Counted from the stretch's first letter, positions 17,781 to 29,200 are shown. The stretch: 64,000 nucleotides of DNA from an uncultured Paenibacillaceae bacterium (GCA_913056365.1 CAJXLT010000007.1:105478-169477); one strand, 5' to 3'. The notes: generated by a model not told the origin, from the letters alone. Numbers and translations: made by a program.

Positions 17781-17813
17781 AGATTCTGGCTTAGAGCTGG
17801 AATCTTTTTTTTA
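17781..17813 (+). terminator. Terminator of the tRNA cluster
   Basis: AGATTC pairs with GAATCT around a short inner stem, followed by eight T. It starts five bases after tRNA-Leu. Confidence 0.85.
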
Positions 17814-18288
17814 TTGTTTGGCTCGCTACAATTCGGTGCAGCTGGCAAGTGTATGGTATTAGGTAGCAGCGATCAAGTCGTGTAATGGGCATTTGGTAGG
17901 ATTGGGGGCGTGAATTCCTCCGAATATGCAGGCAATGTTGGCTCAAAAGTGTGAATTTTTCGAAATACCTGCAGCTCTACATCTTTTATTTCTTGAAATG
18001 ACTGCTTCTATGCTAGTGACCTTGGAGAGCCTGTACAACTGCAGTTATTAAGCAGATTAGGCGATTTTCACGTATGAATATCTGCACATTCGCATCTTTA
18101 CTTCATGCTCATCCAACATTAAATCAGATTTCAGAACTTGTGAGTACCGAGACGCGCTATTGGGGCGCTTAAGGTTGTCAATTTTCATAGCAATATTATT
18201 TTTTGAATACATAGATAATTCGTTGCAGGTAATTAGTCCTGTGTGTCGAAATAAGTGTTGGAATAAACTAGTCGAATGGAGGATCAAC
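17814..18288. other. Intergenic region without a recognised gene
   Basis: These 475 bases between the tRNA cluster and the DUF898 gene hold only short reading frames without ribosome binding sites. The final part must contain the promoter of the DUF898 gene; I could not pick one with confidence. Confidence 0.5.
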
Positions 18289-18642
18289 ATGCAGAATCAA
18301 ACAATTGTTCAGAATGTGAACATCAATACCGGTACGGGGGCGTCAAGATCATATTTTGACGGGGGATTACTTAGTTTTCTTGGTTATGTCATACTCGGCA
18401 TTCTGGTCACGGTATTCACCTTTGGGATTTGCTACCCGTGGAGCTTTACGATGTTATACAAATGGAAGGCGGAACATACGGTCATTGAAGGCAGGCGTCT
18501 GAAGTTCCATGGAACCGCTATTGGCCTCTTCGGCAACTGGATCAAATGGTGGTTGCTCTGCCTCATTACGTTAGGGATCTACAGTTTTTGGCTATTCATT
18601 GCTCTGGAGAAATGGAAGACGAAGCACACGACATTTGAATAA
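18289..18642 (+). CDS. DUF898 family small membrane protein
   Basis: This 117-residue protein starts at the ATG at 18289, preceded by ATGGAGGATC; earlier in-frame starts lack a site. It has an N-terminal polar stretch rich in N and T, then membrane segments at about residues 30-52 and 84-106. Repeated motifs characteristic of DUF898/YjgN proteins are present: FTFGICYPW and ITLGIYSFW, with YKWKAEHTVIEGRRLKFHGT between them. The function of the family is unknown. It is a single gene with its own terminator. Confidence 0.8.
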   Translation: MQNQTIVQNVNINTGTGASRSYFDGGLLSFLGYVILGILVTVFTFGICYPWSFTMLYKWKAEHTVIEGRRLKFHGTAIGLFGNWIKWWLLCLITLGIYSFWLFIALEKWKTKHTTFE

Positions 18643-18654
18643 TTGCTGCAAAGG

Positions 18655-18687
18655 AAAGGATTTCGGCTTATGGCTGGAGTCCTTTTT
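18655..18687 (+). terminator. Terminator after the DUF898 gene
   Basis: Stem AAAGGA / TCCTTT extended by an imperfect inner stem, followed by a T run. Confidence 0.7.
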
Positions 18688-18941
18688 TACATGGATGGGT
18701 TAAGGCGGAGAAGGATTTCATGGTGTAATTATGCAGACATTTTCAACGAATGTTATCGAGAAAACGTATTTACTGGAAAATATTTATATGCTACTGTTAA
18801 GGGTGTCTAAATACCTATAAATTCAGACTTTAGTGAATAGAAAAGACGGACTATTGCGAAAACAGATTCGATCTATAGGGAATAAGAACTGCTCCTGAAC
18901 TACTATGATGCAGCCGTATGAAACACAAGGAGGTGATGCGC

Positions 18942-20465
18942 TTGCTCCGAATCGATCTGGATCAGATCCAAGAGCTTGCAAGAGGCATGTATACGCATAA
19001 GCAGCAGTTAGCTAGAATGAACAGCGACCTTGCTTCGATGAAGTCATGGATGGATCCCAATGTAGCGAATCGCAGCAATATTCGTGGTCACCTGCATCAA
19101 GCCGAGGGGAAGCTGCAGGAACTAGAAGACCGTATCGGTCGTCTTACTACATATCTCAATCAATCCGTCACGATGTACAGCACCTTGGAAGCGGACTTGT
19201 TGGCTAAGGCTCTGGCCATTGATGAAGAGAAGCGAACGATATCGCCCCACTTGCAACAAGGGCAATCACCGGAGGAGCGAAGAGCCTACCTCACTGACCT
19301 TGTGAACCAAGGGGGAGCAGCATCAGATTGGGCACGGCGTGAACGAATCAAGCTCGATCAAGCACACAGGCAAGAACTTATTCGCCAGATCCAAGCAGGA
19401 GGGGCGGCAGGAGAATGGGCCAAGCACGAGTTGGATCAGTGGGATCGCCTCACATCTACGAGCAGCAAGCCTGCCGCAGAACTAAGACCCTTCGATCCAG
19501 ATAAGTCTATCCCAGTCGATGATATTCTCAATCGCGGGGATCCGGAAGTCGCGAAGCGATTATTCGACGGACCATTCGGTCGCATGACACCGGCTGACCA
19601 ACTGAAGCTGATTCAGATCGTAGAAGAAGGTCAGAAGGAGTATGAGAAGAATCAGGAGAAGTATATCTACGGTCACAGCTTTGCCGACGGTTTCGGCAGA
19701 GGGATACAGAGCACACTCGATGGGCTCGTCCATGGCGTTTCGCATACGGTCCAGCATCCGATCCAAACAGGCCAAGCTCTGTTCCGAAATATGAAGGACT
19801 CGGTCACGGACCTTGTGAATGATCCGTTCGGCGTAATAAAGCAAGGGTATACAGATACAGCGGAATCGATCGTCCGCTTCGTGGAAGCCAGCCCAAGCAA
19901 GAAAGGGCATGCGATTGGCGGCATATTCACAAGTGCGGTGCTACTCAGAGGGGCAGATCGAATTGGAGGGAAGTTGTTCCGGGGTACAGACAGCGAGAGA
20001 CGTGAGCATAAGGGGGAAGATAGTGGGGTTGGGGATGTAGGAGATATTCAATATAAAAAAATATCAGAAACGTCAGCAATAGATGTGAATAAATGGTGGA
20101 AGGAAGAGATGGGTTACGATGAACCCCCTTATAAACCGGGGACAATTACTCAGGAAATAGAACTGTCTGAAAACACTACATTTGTACGTGTATATGATGG
20201 AGAGAATTCTGGCATGTATGGTGGATGGTTTATAAAAGGTGAAGACATTAAGGGATTAACACCAGCACAAATACAAGATAAATTTGCATTGCCAACAACC
20301 CCTAAATATGTAGTGGATTTAAAGTTGGATGCAGGAACCAGAATACGAACAGGATCTGCAAACCCCCTTTTTGGTCAGGAAGGCGGAGGTCAACAATTTG
20401 ATTTAATGGGACATCGAGTAGGTAATTTCACAAATTCAAGACCATTATCACAAAGGAGTGAGTGA
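18942..20465 (+). CDS. Secreted polymorphic toxin (WXG/LXG-like N-terminus, exchangeable C-terminal toxin domain)
   Basis: A perfect AAGGAGGTGA at 18927-18936 supports TTG at 18942 as start (507 residues). Residues 1-105 are a helical hairpin-like region with heptads, no signal peptide and a SMKSWMDP motif, resembling WXG100/LXG-type targets of the type VII (Ess) secretion system. A middle region contains two related copies of an A-A-x-x-W-A-(R/K)-x-E motif and a GHSFADGFGRGIQSTLDGL pretoxin-like stretch. The last ~140 residues (from about GDIQYKKISE) switch to AT-rich codons and carry TTFVRVYDGENSGMYGGWF and GGGQQFDLMGHRVGNFTNSR. I recall this module from C-termini of CDI and other polymorphic toxins. 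Its enzymatic activity is not known to me. The immunity gene overlaps its stop. Confidence 0.78.
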   Translation: MLRIDLDQIQELARGMYTHKQQLARMNSDLASMKSWMDPNVANRSNIRGHLHQAEGKLQELEDRIGRLTTYLNQSVTMYSTLEADLLAKALAIDEEKRTISPHLQQGQSPEERRAYLTDLVNQGGAASDWARRERIKLDQAHRQELIRQIQAGGAAGEWAKHELDQWDRLTSTSSKPAAELRPFDPDKSIPVDDILNRGDPEVAKRLFDGPFGRMTPADQLKLIQIVEEGQKEYEKNQEKYIYGHSFADGFGRGIQSTLDGLVHGVSHTVQHPIQTGQALFRNMKDSVTDLVNDPFGVIKQGYTDTAESIVRFVEASPSKKGHAIGGIFTSAVLLRGADRIGGKLFRGTDSERREHKGEDSGVGDVGDIQYKKISETSAIDVNKWWKEEMGYDEPPYKPGTITQEIELSENTTFVRVYDGENSGMYGGWFIKGEDIKGLTPAQIQDKFALPTTPKYVVDLKLDAGTRIRTGSANPLFGQEGGGQQFDLMGHRVGNFTNSRPLSQRSE

Positions 20466-20815
20466 GCTTGTCGATCACCTTTAGCCAACATAATAACGAA
20501 ATAATAGTAAACAATAATAAAATAGTTTTTGAACATAGGATACGATATGTAAAAGAAGTGGAAAATTCATTAATCGTATTACTTGGGATTCCTAATAACG
20601 TGAGATACTTAAATAATGTATTTGGTGTTTCTGAAAAAGGTGAAATAAAATGGCGAATACAGAGCCCTAGTGATGGTTATTCAGTGAAGAACCAGTTACC
20701 GTATGAGAATTTATTTGTAAATGGCACGGAGGTTGTAGTTTCCGATTTTTACGGCAGAAGATTCTCAGTAAATCTAACTTCTGGGGAGATACTTACAAGA
20801 GATATTGCAAAATAA
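20462..20815 (+). CDS. Probable cognate immunity protein
   Basis: This 117-residue AT-rich gene starts at GTG 20462, overlapping the toxin stop (GTGA), or at TTG 20468; AAAGGAG lies at 20451-20457. It is a soluble, beta-rich protein with no signal peptide. The arrangement NNVRYLNNVFGVSEKGEIKW, later FVNGTEVVVSDFYGRRFSVN and GEILTRDI, suggests a small beta-propeller-like or WD-like sheet seen in several toxin-immunity families. Position, overlap and shared base composition with the toxin tip make it the likely neutraliser of that domain. No sequence family was named with certainty. Confidence 0.7.
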   Translation: MSLSITFSQHNNEIIVNNNKIVFEHRIRYVKEVENSLIVLLGIPNNVRYLNNVFGVSEKGEIKWRIQSPSDGYSVKNQLPYENLFVNGTEVVVSDFYGRRFSVNLTSGEILTRDIAK

Positions 20816-20832
20816 CATCAAGTACAAACGTC

Positions 20833-21018
20833 ATGTGTTATCTAAAGAGAATATTGGCAGTAAAAACTGTTGTTGGAAAATGCTATTGGGATTTTAGGAT
20901 GGCTATTTCCACAGGCATGGCAGCCTTCCCAGGACCAGGGGGCTTGAATGAGAATTCTGCATTCCGTATCAGATTCTCGAATGTAGATTTATCTACTTTA
21001 TCTAGAGGAATAGTTTAA
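20833..21018 (+). pseudogene. Possible remnant of an aminotransferase-like C-terminus
   Basis: A 61-codon frame without a good ribosome site. Its second half (GMAAFPGPGGLNENSAFRI followed by RFSNVDLSTLSRGI) resembles the C-terminal end of PLP-dependent aminotransferases or MocR regulators. There the pattern V-x-F-x-P-G, then R-x-x-F-S, then I-x-x-G recurs. The first half does not fit. It may be debris left by rearrangement at the toxin/immunity locus, or chance. Confidence 0.22.
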
Positions 21019-21052
21019 GTAATCAAACTACATCCAAAGGAGAGTGAAAATT

Positions 21053-22120
21053 ATGAAAAATAATATTGCATTATTGGTTGTCCTAATTATGTTGTTTGGA
21101 GGGACTACCGTATTTGCAGTTGATGGAGATACTCCTTCTAATTGGGCACAGGAAGAAGTGCGACGCGGTATTGAAGTAGGCATCGTTCCTGAAAGGCTAC
21201 AATCCAAGTACCAAACGCCTATTACAAGAGAGGAATTTGCTGAACTTATTGTTAATGCCGTATTTGCTAATGCTAAATGGAAGATAGGAGAAAATAGTTG
21301 GACTGCTGAAAAATTACTAGATGCAGTAACTTTAGAAGTGGAATTTGAAGATGCCAAGCAAGATCACGTCAAGCTTGCATTCATTCTTGGTAGTATTAAT
21401 GGAGTATCAGATACAAAGTTTGCTCCTAATAATTTAATTACTAGACAAGAGGCAGCTACGATGTTGGTAAATACTTCTCACACTAGTGCGTTCAATTACA
21501 CTCCAGAATCTACTTTAGGCTACACTGACTTTGATACTGTTGCTGATTGGGCTAAACCTGCTGTACAAGCTTCCTGGAGTCAAGGAGTTATGAGGGGTGA
21601 AGGAACTACATTTAACCCCGTGGGTAATATCACTAGAGAACAAGCTATCGCTACGGCAATTAGATTGTACGAAAGGAATCACGTTTTTACTCTTAGAGGA
21701 AATCTTCCTGTATATGCGCAGTATCATGAATTGAAGTATACAGTAGGAAAACAACACATCATAGTAGATTATGAAGATGATGGAGAAGAGACTGCACTGG
21801 ATACGGATATGCTTATTGCTTGGAATAGCAATCGTACAATTGGCGATAGACTTGAATATGTAGACACGGAAAGAGCAGCAGCTGTCTTTGCGTTCAATGC
21901 AGTATTAATGCCAGAAACATTAGGTTTAGGAGCTGTAGAACCTACTGCATTTGGCAAAAGCACTAAATGGGATTATGGTTACATGACTGTATCCTTCTTA
22001 GACGAAGACGGTTTGATTAGATTTGAATATAAAGACATCCCGGGGTACATGACTCAAGTGAATGGATATAAATATGGTTATCCATTTAAAGAAGTAGAAG
22101 TTAACCAAATCATAAAATAA
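21053..22120 (+). CDS. Secreted SLH-domain protein, copy 1
   Basis: Starts at ATG 21053, nine bases after AAAGGAGAG; the in-frame GTG at 21044 is too close to that site. A signal peptide (about residues 1-23, ending VFA) precedes three SLH-like repeats of about 50 residues. Each has a characteristic motif: ITREEFAELIVNAVF, ITRQEAATMLVN and ITREQAIATAIRLYERN. SLH repeats bind pyruvylated secondary cell wall polymer, so the protein should sit on the cell surface. The last ~130 residues (from about RGNLPVYAQYHEL) form an unrecognised domain ending YKYGYPFKEVEVNQI. The protein is 355 residues, AT-rich in codon use, and a close paralogue of the next gene. Confidence 0.82.
   Translation: MKNNIALLVVLIMLFGGTTVFAVDGDTPSNWAQEEVRRGIEVGIVPERLQSKYQTPITREEFAELIVNAVFANAKWKIGENSWTAEKLLDAVTLEVEFEDAKQDHVKLAFILGSINGVSDTKFAPNNLITRQEAATMLVNTSHTSAFNYTPESTLGYTDFDTVADWAKPAVQASWSQGVMRGEGTTFNPVGNITREQAIATAIRLYERNHVFTLRGNLPVYAQYHELKYTVGKQHIIVDYEDDGEETALDTDMLIAWNSNRTIGDRLEYVDTERAAAVFAFNAVLMPETLGLGAVEPTAFGKSTKWDYGYMTVSFLDEDGLIRFEYKDIPGYMTQVNGYKYGYPFKEVEVNQIIK
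22061..22111 (+). repeat. 51-bp direct repeat at the 3' end of SLH copy 1 (partner at 23159-23209)
   Basis: Positions 22061-22111 and 23159-23209 are identical over 51 bases, coding for the shared C-terminal NGYKYGYPFKEVEVNQI. This is higher identity than in the rest of the two genes and suggests recent duplication or gene conversion. Confidence 0.85.
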
Positions 22121-22144
22121 TACGATTAAGGGAGATTGGAAATT

Positions 22145-23218
22145 ATGAAAAAAATTATCGCGTTGTTGGTTGTCGTAAGTATGTTATTTGCAGCTGTTCC
22201 TGCATTTGCAGCTGATGGAGATAGTCCTTCTAGTTGGGCAAAGGCCGAGGTGCAGAAAGCTATTGATATTGGTATTGTTCCTGAAAGACTGCAATCCAAA
22301 TATCAAACAGCAATCACTCGTGAAGAATTTGCTGAGCTTATTGTTAACGCTGTATTCAAAAACAGTGAGAGAATGTATGCTGGAGTAAAAGAACTTCAAT
22401 GGACTGCTGAAAAAGTACTCGATAGAGTTACATTAGAAGTAGAGTTTGAAGATGCTAAACAGGATCATGTTAAACTTGCCTATATCCTAGGAAGTATCAA
22501 TGGAGTGTCTGAAACTAAGTTTGCTCCAGATAAATTAATTACAAGACAAGAAGCTGCTATGATGCTTGTAAATACTTCTCACATTGGTCCTATTCATTAT
22601 ACTTCACCTGAAACACTTGGGTATTCAGATTATAATCAAATTGCTGAGTGGGCTAAACCAGCAGTAAGGGTAGCTAACTCTGTTGGCTTTATGCAGGGGG
22701 AAGGAAGCAAATTCAACCCTAAAGGTAACATAACTAGAGAACAAGCAATTGCTACAGTTATCAGATTGTACGAGAGAAACCATAGATTTGCTCTAAGAGG
22801 AAATTTGATTGTATATGCTCCTTATCATGAGCTCAAATATAAAGTAGGTAAGAATTACATTATTGCTGATTTTGAGGATGATGATGAGTTTACTAGATTT
22901 GACGAAGACATGTATAGTGTATGGGTTAATGATCCTACACTTAAAAATACAGAATATGCTGGTGTCGAAAGAGCAGCAGCTGTATTTGCATTTCAAGCAA
23001 TCTTAAAACCTAGATCCAAAGGTAAAGGTGCTCTAGTACCTACAGCTGCTGGTAAAAGTACTAAATGGGATTATGGTTATATGACTGTATCCTTTTTTGA
23101 TAAAGAAGGAATGGTTAAGTTTGAATACAAAGACATCCCAGGGTTCATGACTCAAGTAAATGGATATAAATATGGTTATCCATTTAAAGAAGTAGAAGTT
23201 AACCAAATCTTTGATTAA
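22145..23218 (+). CDS. Secreted SLH-domain protein, copy 2
   Basis: Tandem paralogue of the preceding gene with the same layout: signal peptide ending AFA, three SLH-like repeats (ITREEFAELIVNAVF, ITRQEAAMMLVN, ITREQAIATVIRLYERN) and the same C-terminal domain ending YKYGYPFKEVEVNQI. It has 357 residues from the ATG at 22145, nine bases after an AGGGAGA site. A short insertion after the first repeat (SERMYAGVKELQ) distinguishes it from copy 1. The 24-base gap to copy 1 and 35-base gap to the giant gene imply one transcript. It is probably a wall anchor or partner of the giant protein, but that is inferred from position. Confidence 0.82.
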   Translation: MKKIIALLVVVSMLFAAVPAFAADGDSPSSWAKAEVQKAIDIGIVPERLQSKYQTAITREEFAELIVNAVFKNSERMYAGVKELQWTAEKVLDRVTLEVEFEDAKQDHVKLAYILGSINGVSETKFAPDKLITRQEAAMMLVNTSHIGPIHYTSPETLGYSDYNQIAEWAKPAVRVANSVGFMQGEGSKFNPKGNITREQAIATVIRLYERNHRFALRGNLIVYAPYHELKYKVGKNYIIADFEDDDEFTRFDEDMYSVWVNDPTLKNTEYAGVERAAAVFAFQAILKPRSKGKGALVPTAAGKSTKWDYGYMTVSFFDKEGMVKFEYKDIPGFMTQVNGYKYGYPFKEVEVNQIFD

Positions 23219-23253
23219 ATAACTTCGACTATTAAACTGAAAGGAAGGACATA

Positions 23254-26200
23254 ATGTTTACAAAAAAGAAACGAAAACCCATAGTCATCATTATATTACT
23301 ATCAATAATGATAACTATGCTGCCTATAACTCCTACTCAAGAAGTGTCTGCTGCTTTCATCGGTAATGATGGGGCACTTCCTGGTGGAGGATCTTTAGGT
23401 GAAGACGGTGGTATGTGTCCCGGTACTATATATAGGATCGGGGCAGTTACTGAGTGGTTAAGCGATGAAAATGCTTTTGATTCAGAGACTGACAATAACG
23501 ATAGTATAACAGAAAAGTTAAATCGTCATTATAGTAATCATATGCCTAATATGCAAAACTCAATCATGTTCGTACCTGATAATTGTTATACTACTAGTGC
23601 AGCAGTAGGATGGTATGACTCTAGCACAGGTAAACTCATAGTCAACAAAAGAAATATTACTGGAGTTTCTGTCGCAGAGGCTCAGGAGCGAGTAGCTTTT
23701 CACGATGCCAGAGTTAGAAACTTAAAACCATCAAATACTGACTTAGCTACCAACGGAATATTTTACAATGCTTTATTATCTAAAACTCCTATATCTACTC
23801 CAGGAGATTTGTCTGCTCTTGAAGAAAATGGTTGGAAGTCAGTAATAGATACCGTACCTTCTTCGGGTACTAAATCTAAGCAAGTGTGGGATTATGTATT
23901 TGGAAGAAAAGATGAGATCCCCCTCAGATTGAAAACCTTTATAGGTGAAGATTTCATGGATTCGGATAATACTAAAGAAGACCACCACATAGGTTCTCTT
24001 AAATTCCTTGACGCTCTTATTACCTTATACGTTTTATCGCCAGAAGGAGATCAAAAAGACTTCTATAGTAAAACGATAGAGAGATATCTAGAGAAAAGGG
24101 ATTTGAATACGAATCCAGCTTTGTTCGCAGTTGATACGGCAGTCAGATTTAGTTCACCTTCACAGCTAGGGAATACATATGTATATGTTCCAAGTACTTC
24201 ATATGTAAATTATATGCACGGAGCTTCACCTACTAATACAATAACCAATCCTGATTTTAATCCTAACATTAGTGGTCCTACTACAACAAAGAAACTTATA
24301 GAAGCTTCTGCTAGAAAGTCGATGGCTGCTCTTTCTAGTAGGGGGAGAAAGACAGATTTGCCAGAGGATACAGATGGGTTTAGTTGGGCTTACTCTGGAG
24401 TTGTTGGTGATGCTCTTAGAACTAATACTTCTACTCAAAGTGTAAGTTGGCGTACTAGTACTAACGTAGGTATTATGGAAAGCATTTATTTTATCGACAG
24501 TAGTTACTTTGGTTTCATGATTGCTGGTGGTATTCACAACAAGGGAACCATAATTGACTATCAGTGTGAATGTTCTCAAAGTGTAAGCATCGACAAGAAA
24601 GACATCGAAGGAAAGCTTGAAGGTAATATTATCGGAAAGAAGCTTCCTCTTCTTATCAACATGAAACAAAACGATTCAGAGAAGTTACAAGATTGGAAAG
24701 ACATGTTGGAAGCTGTTAATGAAGATACTCTTCAAATAAGAGTAAGATTATGGAGAAGTCAAGCTCCCGAAGATCCTATATGGGGTCCGTCTGGAGCCAA
24801 GCCTATACCTATTGATGGTAATGCTGATGGGGCTACTGACCATTGGGATACTATAAGCAAAGCACAACTTCTCAAATATCTAGCAGACGGAGATACGCTG
24901 CACTATGAAGATGATCTCACAGCATACGAAATACCTGATGATGTAAATCAGGAATTCAGATACAATGCCAGTGTGGCGATCAAAGGAGAGTTCCTATCTG
25001 GAGAAGAGTTCTTTGTAGAGTGCGATCAGGACGATAGCCTTTCTATGTTCGTAGAAGGTCCTACTTCTCCAGAGCCTGAAAAAGGTCATTATTCTTCGTT
25101 CCCGGAATTCTGGTCTGAGATCAAACAAGGATCTCCTGGAAATGAAACATTCGAAGCTATGGCAGGAACTCCTACTACAAGAAGCTTGTACTTTGCTAGC
25201 GGTGGATCTGAGTTCATTGTAGATATTGAAGTAGAATATGTTCCTGATGTTACTTCTAAACGTACCTATAGATCCTACTTTACCGGTGGCGTTCCTAGTG
25301 AATTCAAAGAAGGAGATCAAGCTGGAGATTATACGGTACCTTCCCCTAGTGGAGCCAATTCTAGTTCATTAACTGTTAATGCTCATAGAGGTGGTACTGT
25401 AACTGCTACTTGGACGGGCACTACCCCTTATATTGGTGATTTGTCTTGGTCGGATCATACTAGCAGTGGAGCAGATAAGTGGAACGATGATCCCTATAAA
25501 AACGCTAAAGATCAAGCTCAGGATTGGGCAGATGCTGTAAATGCATTTGTTATAAAACACAAGGCTGATAGTGACGATGAAACCAGGGAATTTAGTAATT
25601 GGGGTGCTAGTATAACGTCAGATAGCAATACTCATCCAGCTGGATACGTCAACATAGGTCAAGATTACGTAGCACCAACTCCATGCTCAGGAGATCCTTG
25701 TACAGGAGGAGATCCAGGACAGCCCTATATTGCTACTACTGGAGCTCAAGGTACGGATGGAACTTACTCTATAACTGTTAAAGGCACTGTACCAGCTCAA
25801 ATTATAGACGGACCGTCCTCCATGTACGATCTGCCCATGGTAGAGGATACTTGGACGCAAGAGATCAATTATGACTATACCAAGATCAATGATCTTAAGG
25901 TTTGGAAAATAGAGAGATCCAAGGTTAACGGTATGGGTGCATTGACCTCTACAAATGAAATAACGGCATCTATAGTTCAAGGAGATCCTACAGTGTTCTA
26001 TAATATTGTAGAAGATCCTAGTAGACTAGAAGAAGAAGCCAGCGCAGTAGGACGTTTGCGACATTCTCTAGAACCTAATCAACACGACACAGTTGTATGG
26101 AATGAAGGACCTAGGACAAATAAGGACGATGGTAATGGCGTAAATCTTCATATAAGTGGTCCCGGGCAAGGCGCAGACTGGGCTACTGGAACAATCTATA

Positions 26201-29200
26201 CGAACAATGGTTATAGTACAGATCCAGATTATCATGTAGCTAACTCAACATCAGATGATAAGCAAACTGTCGAATGGAAGAAGTTTGAAGAGAGACGCAA
26301 GTCATTAAACGAAGTCACAGCAATATCTGATTTCTTAATTCTTCAAACTTCCAGCGGAGATCAATCCGTTATGTATTTCGAGAAAAGCGCTACGCCAACT
26401 GCATCACAAGATAAGGTAGAGATTCCTAAAACCTCATTTGAAGTTCAATGGGTGGACAATCCATTATCAGCTGCTAATTGGGAGAAGGATCACATTAATA
26501 TCGGATCTTACAACGGTGACTATCTAAATCCCGATTCTAAGTACTCTACAACAGGAACTACTAGAGTGGAAACAAAGTTTGACGAGTTCCCTGCAGGATT
26601 GAATAGAACAGAAAGACCTTCTGGTGCCCTAAGATTGATGGAAACTGGAATAGATGTTATTGATACGATTCCTAATAAAGAATACATTATAGGAACATCT
26701 GATTTGTTCTACGAGAGTATTATAAACCATGGAGACAAGCCTCCAAAGTTCAGCGTTTCCAGAGATTCCAAATATGACGCAGACGGTCATGTTTTCGGAA
26801 CCACTTATTCTGACCATCACTCTAAGGTCAATGATATCGTGATTCATAACCCTGTATCCGTTGAGCGCGCACTGGTCATTCCACTTCCTGATCATCGAGA
26901 TCAAAGAACAGACAGTACGAAAACATTAGGCGGGAATCTTCAAGAGCCTGTCATTGAATACGAGAGAAGACTAAAACCCGGATATGTATTCGTACCTCAG
27001 GAAGCAGTTTACGAAACAAGAACGGTCCCGAATCCCAATTACGTTCCGCCATCAGAAGGTGAAGAGATTTTATTTAACTATACTGGAAATGCGCAATCAT
27101 ATACAGCTACTCAAGACGGCACTTACACGTTAGAAGTTTGGGGTGCTGAGGGAGGGGCGAATAGTTTTGGTGATGGTGGTGCTGGAGGTTATGTAAAAGG
27201 CCAAATTGATTTAACTCAAGGTCAGTCTCTGTCCATCTATGTTGGGGGAAAAGGCGGAGATAAGACTGGAAATATAGATCAATATAATAGATTAAATGAC
27301 AACGGTGGTTGGAACGGCGGAGGATCTGGTGCTGGTAACGCAGGTCCGGGAGGTGGCGGAGCTACTGATATTAGGATATCAGATGCAGCTAACGAAAGTG
27401 CAATATACAATTGGGATTTTGTCAATAGCAATTTAGGATTCACTTCAGGAACGACTTCTGTATCTGCGGGTACTAATGTTCTAGATGGTGTAATTGATTA
27501 CTCTGATGGTTACTTCTACTCTCCTTCTATAAGTGTTGCAGGGGAGACTCAAGATGTAATAGAAATAAGAGTGAAAAATGAAAGCGCTGGAACTGATGGA
27601 CAGATTTATTGGAACTGGGGCTCTGGATATTCAGAAAGCTATGTTGAACATTTTAGTATGACAGGTAACGATTCCGGTTATAAAACATACCGCATCTCTG
27701 TTGGGACGCACTCTTACTGGGAGGGTAGAAATATTTCGAGAATAAGGTTTGATTTGGCCAATGGAACTTCCTCTGGAAGATTCTATGTTGATTATATTAA
27801 ACTTTTGAGGACCACTTCTCAAGAAGAAAGAATTATCGTAGGCGGCGGTGGTGGAGGTGGAGAACACTCCTATAATTATGGAGGAAATACATCTAACCTT
27901 ACTTCTACTTCACAAGGCGGTAATGGCTGTACTGGATGGTGGGGTTCAGAAAATCAGTACGAAGGAGACAATGGTGGGGGCGGAGGAGGATATCTTGGAG
28001 GGCAAGGATCTTGTTCTGACGATGGCAGAATAGGATATGGTGGTTCTAACTACGCTGGAAGTTTAGCTAACTCTTCTATGCAAGATGGCATTAGAACAGG
28101 GAACGGTTTAGCTAAGATCACCATGCCAAGCAAACCAGGAATAGGCAGCCCCACTATGGAAACCAGAGTCTTGGTTACTCCTGCAGTTACTGAACCTCCA
28201 GAAGATGCTTATGAATATATTGAAATTATACACGATCCAGCAGAACCAGTAGAAACCCCACTAGGAACTTTTAGTCCAGGAAACTTTATTAACCTGGATT
28301 ATTCATTCACAATCCATTTTCCTAATGTGGGAAACTTCTATGGGAATGGAGCTCATGGTATAACATCCACTACAGATATCACAGGCAAGGGATTCATAGA
28401 TAATATGAATACTACGGAGTGGACGAAATCTAAGCAAGTGAAGTTCCAATTCTTTGCTACTTATAATGGCAAAACTTATGCACCCAATACGTGGATTGAT
28501 TTAGACGTTCATGAAGACGATTTTGAGTTCTACCTACCATTAGCCAACAGTGAAGCTATAAGTGCGCTTGTAGAATTTAGAGCTATTGCTATTAATGCTC
28601 TTTATCCAGATGGAGACAGTGTTAAGAATAAAGGTAGAGGTCAGAATCTAGCTGCAGATCATAGTGCAATCAAAGCATGGAATATTGACATCGTGGGAAG
28701 GATAGGCGCTCTAGTAATAGAGGACACTGGAGATTTCAGATTTTCTAATCTATTCAAGCAACCACTAAATCCTACTGAATGGTTTATTCCTAACGTGGTT
28801 AGAAAAGTGAACAGTAATGCTCAAAACTTTATTGTAGGGGATTCTATAGACGTAAGAGGTCATACTGCCACTGCTGCTAATAACTATTTAGATACGTATG
28901 GTTTATTGCCTCACTTACGACAAAACCCAATACCTCTGCCTTTATCGCCTTCTCAGAATAATATAGCGGCTCTACGTAATCAACCTATGAGGGTGGGGTA
29001 TAAGACTTTCGCTGATATTCAAACGATAGGGAACTACCACAATAAGATGCAGATCATCCCATACTACTATAGTTTGAATCTAGACAGTGGAACGATTAGT
29101 CCTGTAGATATCTATATGAGTGTGGATGGCAGTTATGAGCCTATCAATAAATTTGGAGTTGCTGTTCCGGGATGGGACCCTGCATCGGTCTATCCGTATA

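Noticed and set aside
18057..18290. 77-codon minus-strand frame upstream of the DUF898 gene
   Set aside because: No ribosome binding site, no recognisable pattern and it overlaps the promoter region of a good gene.
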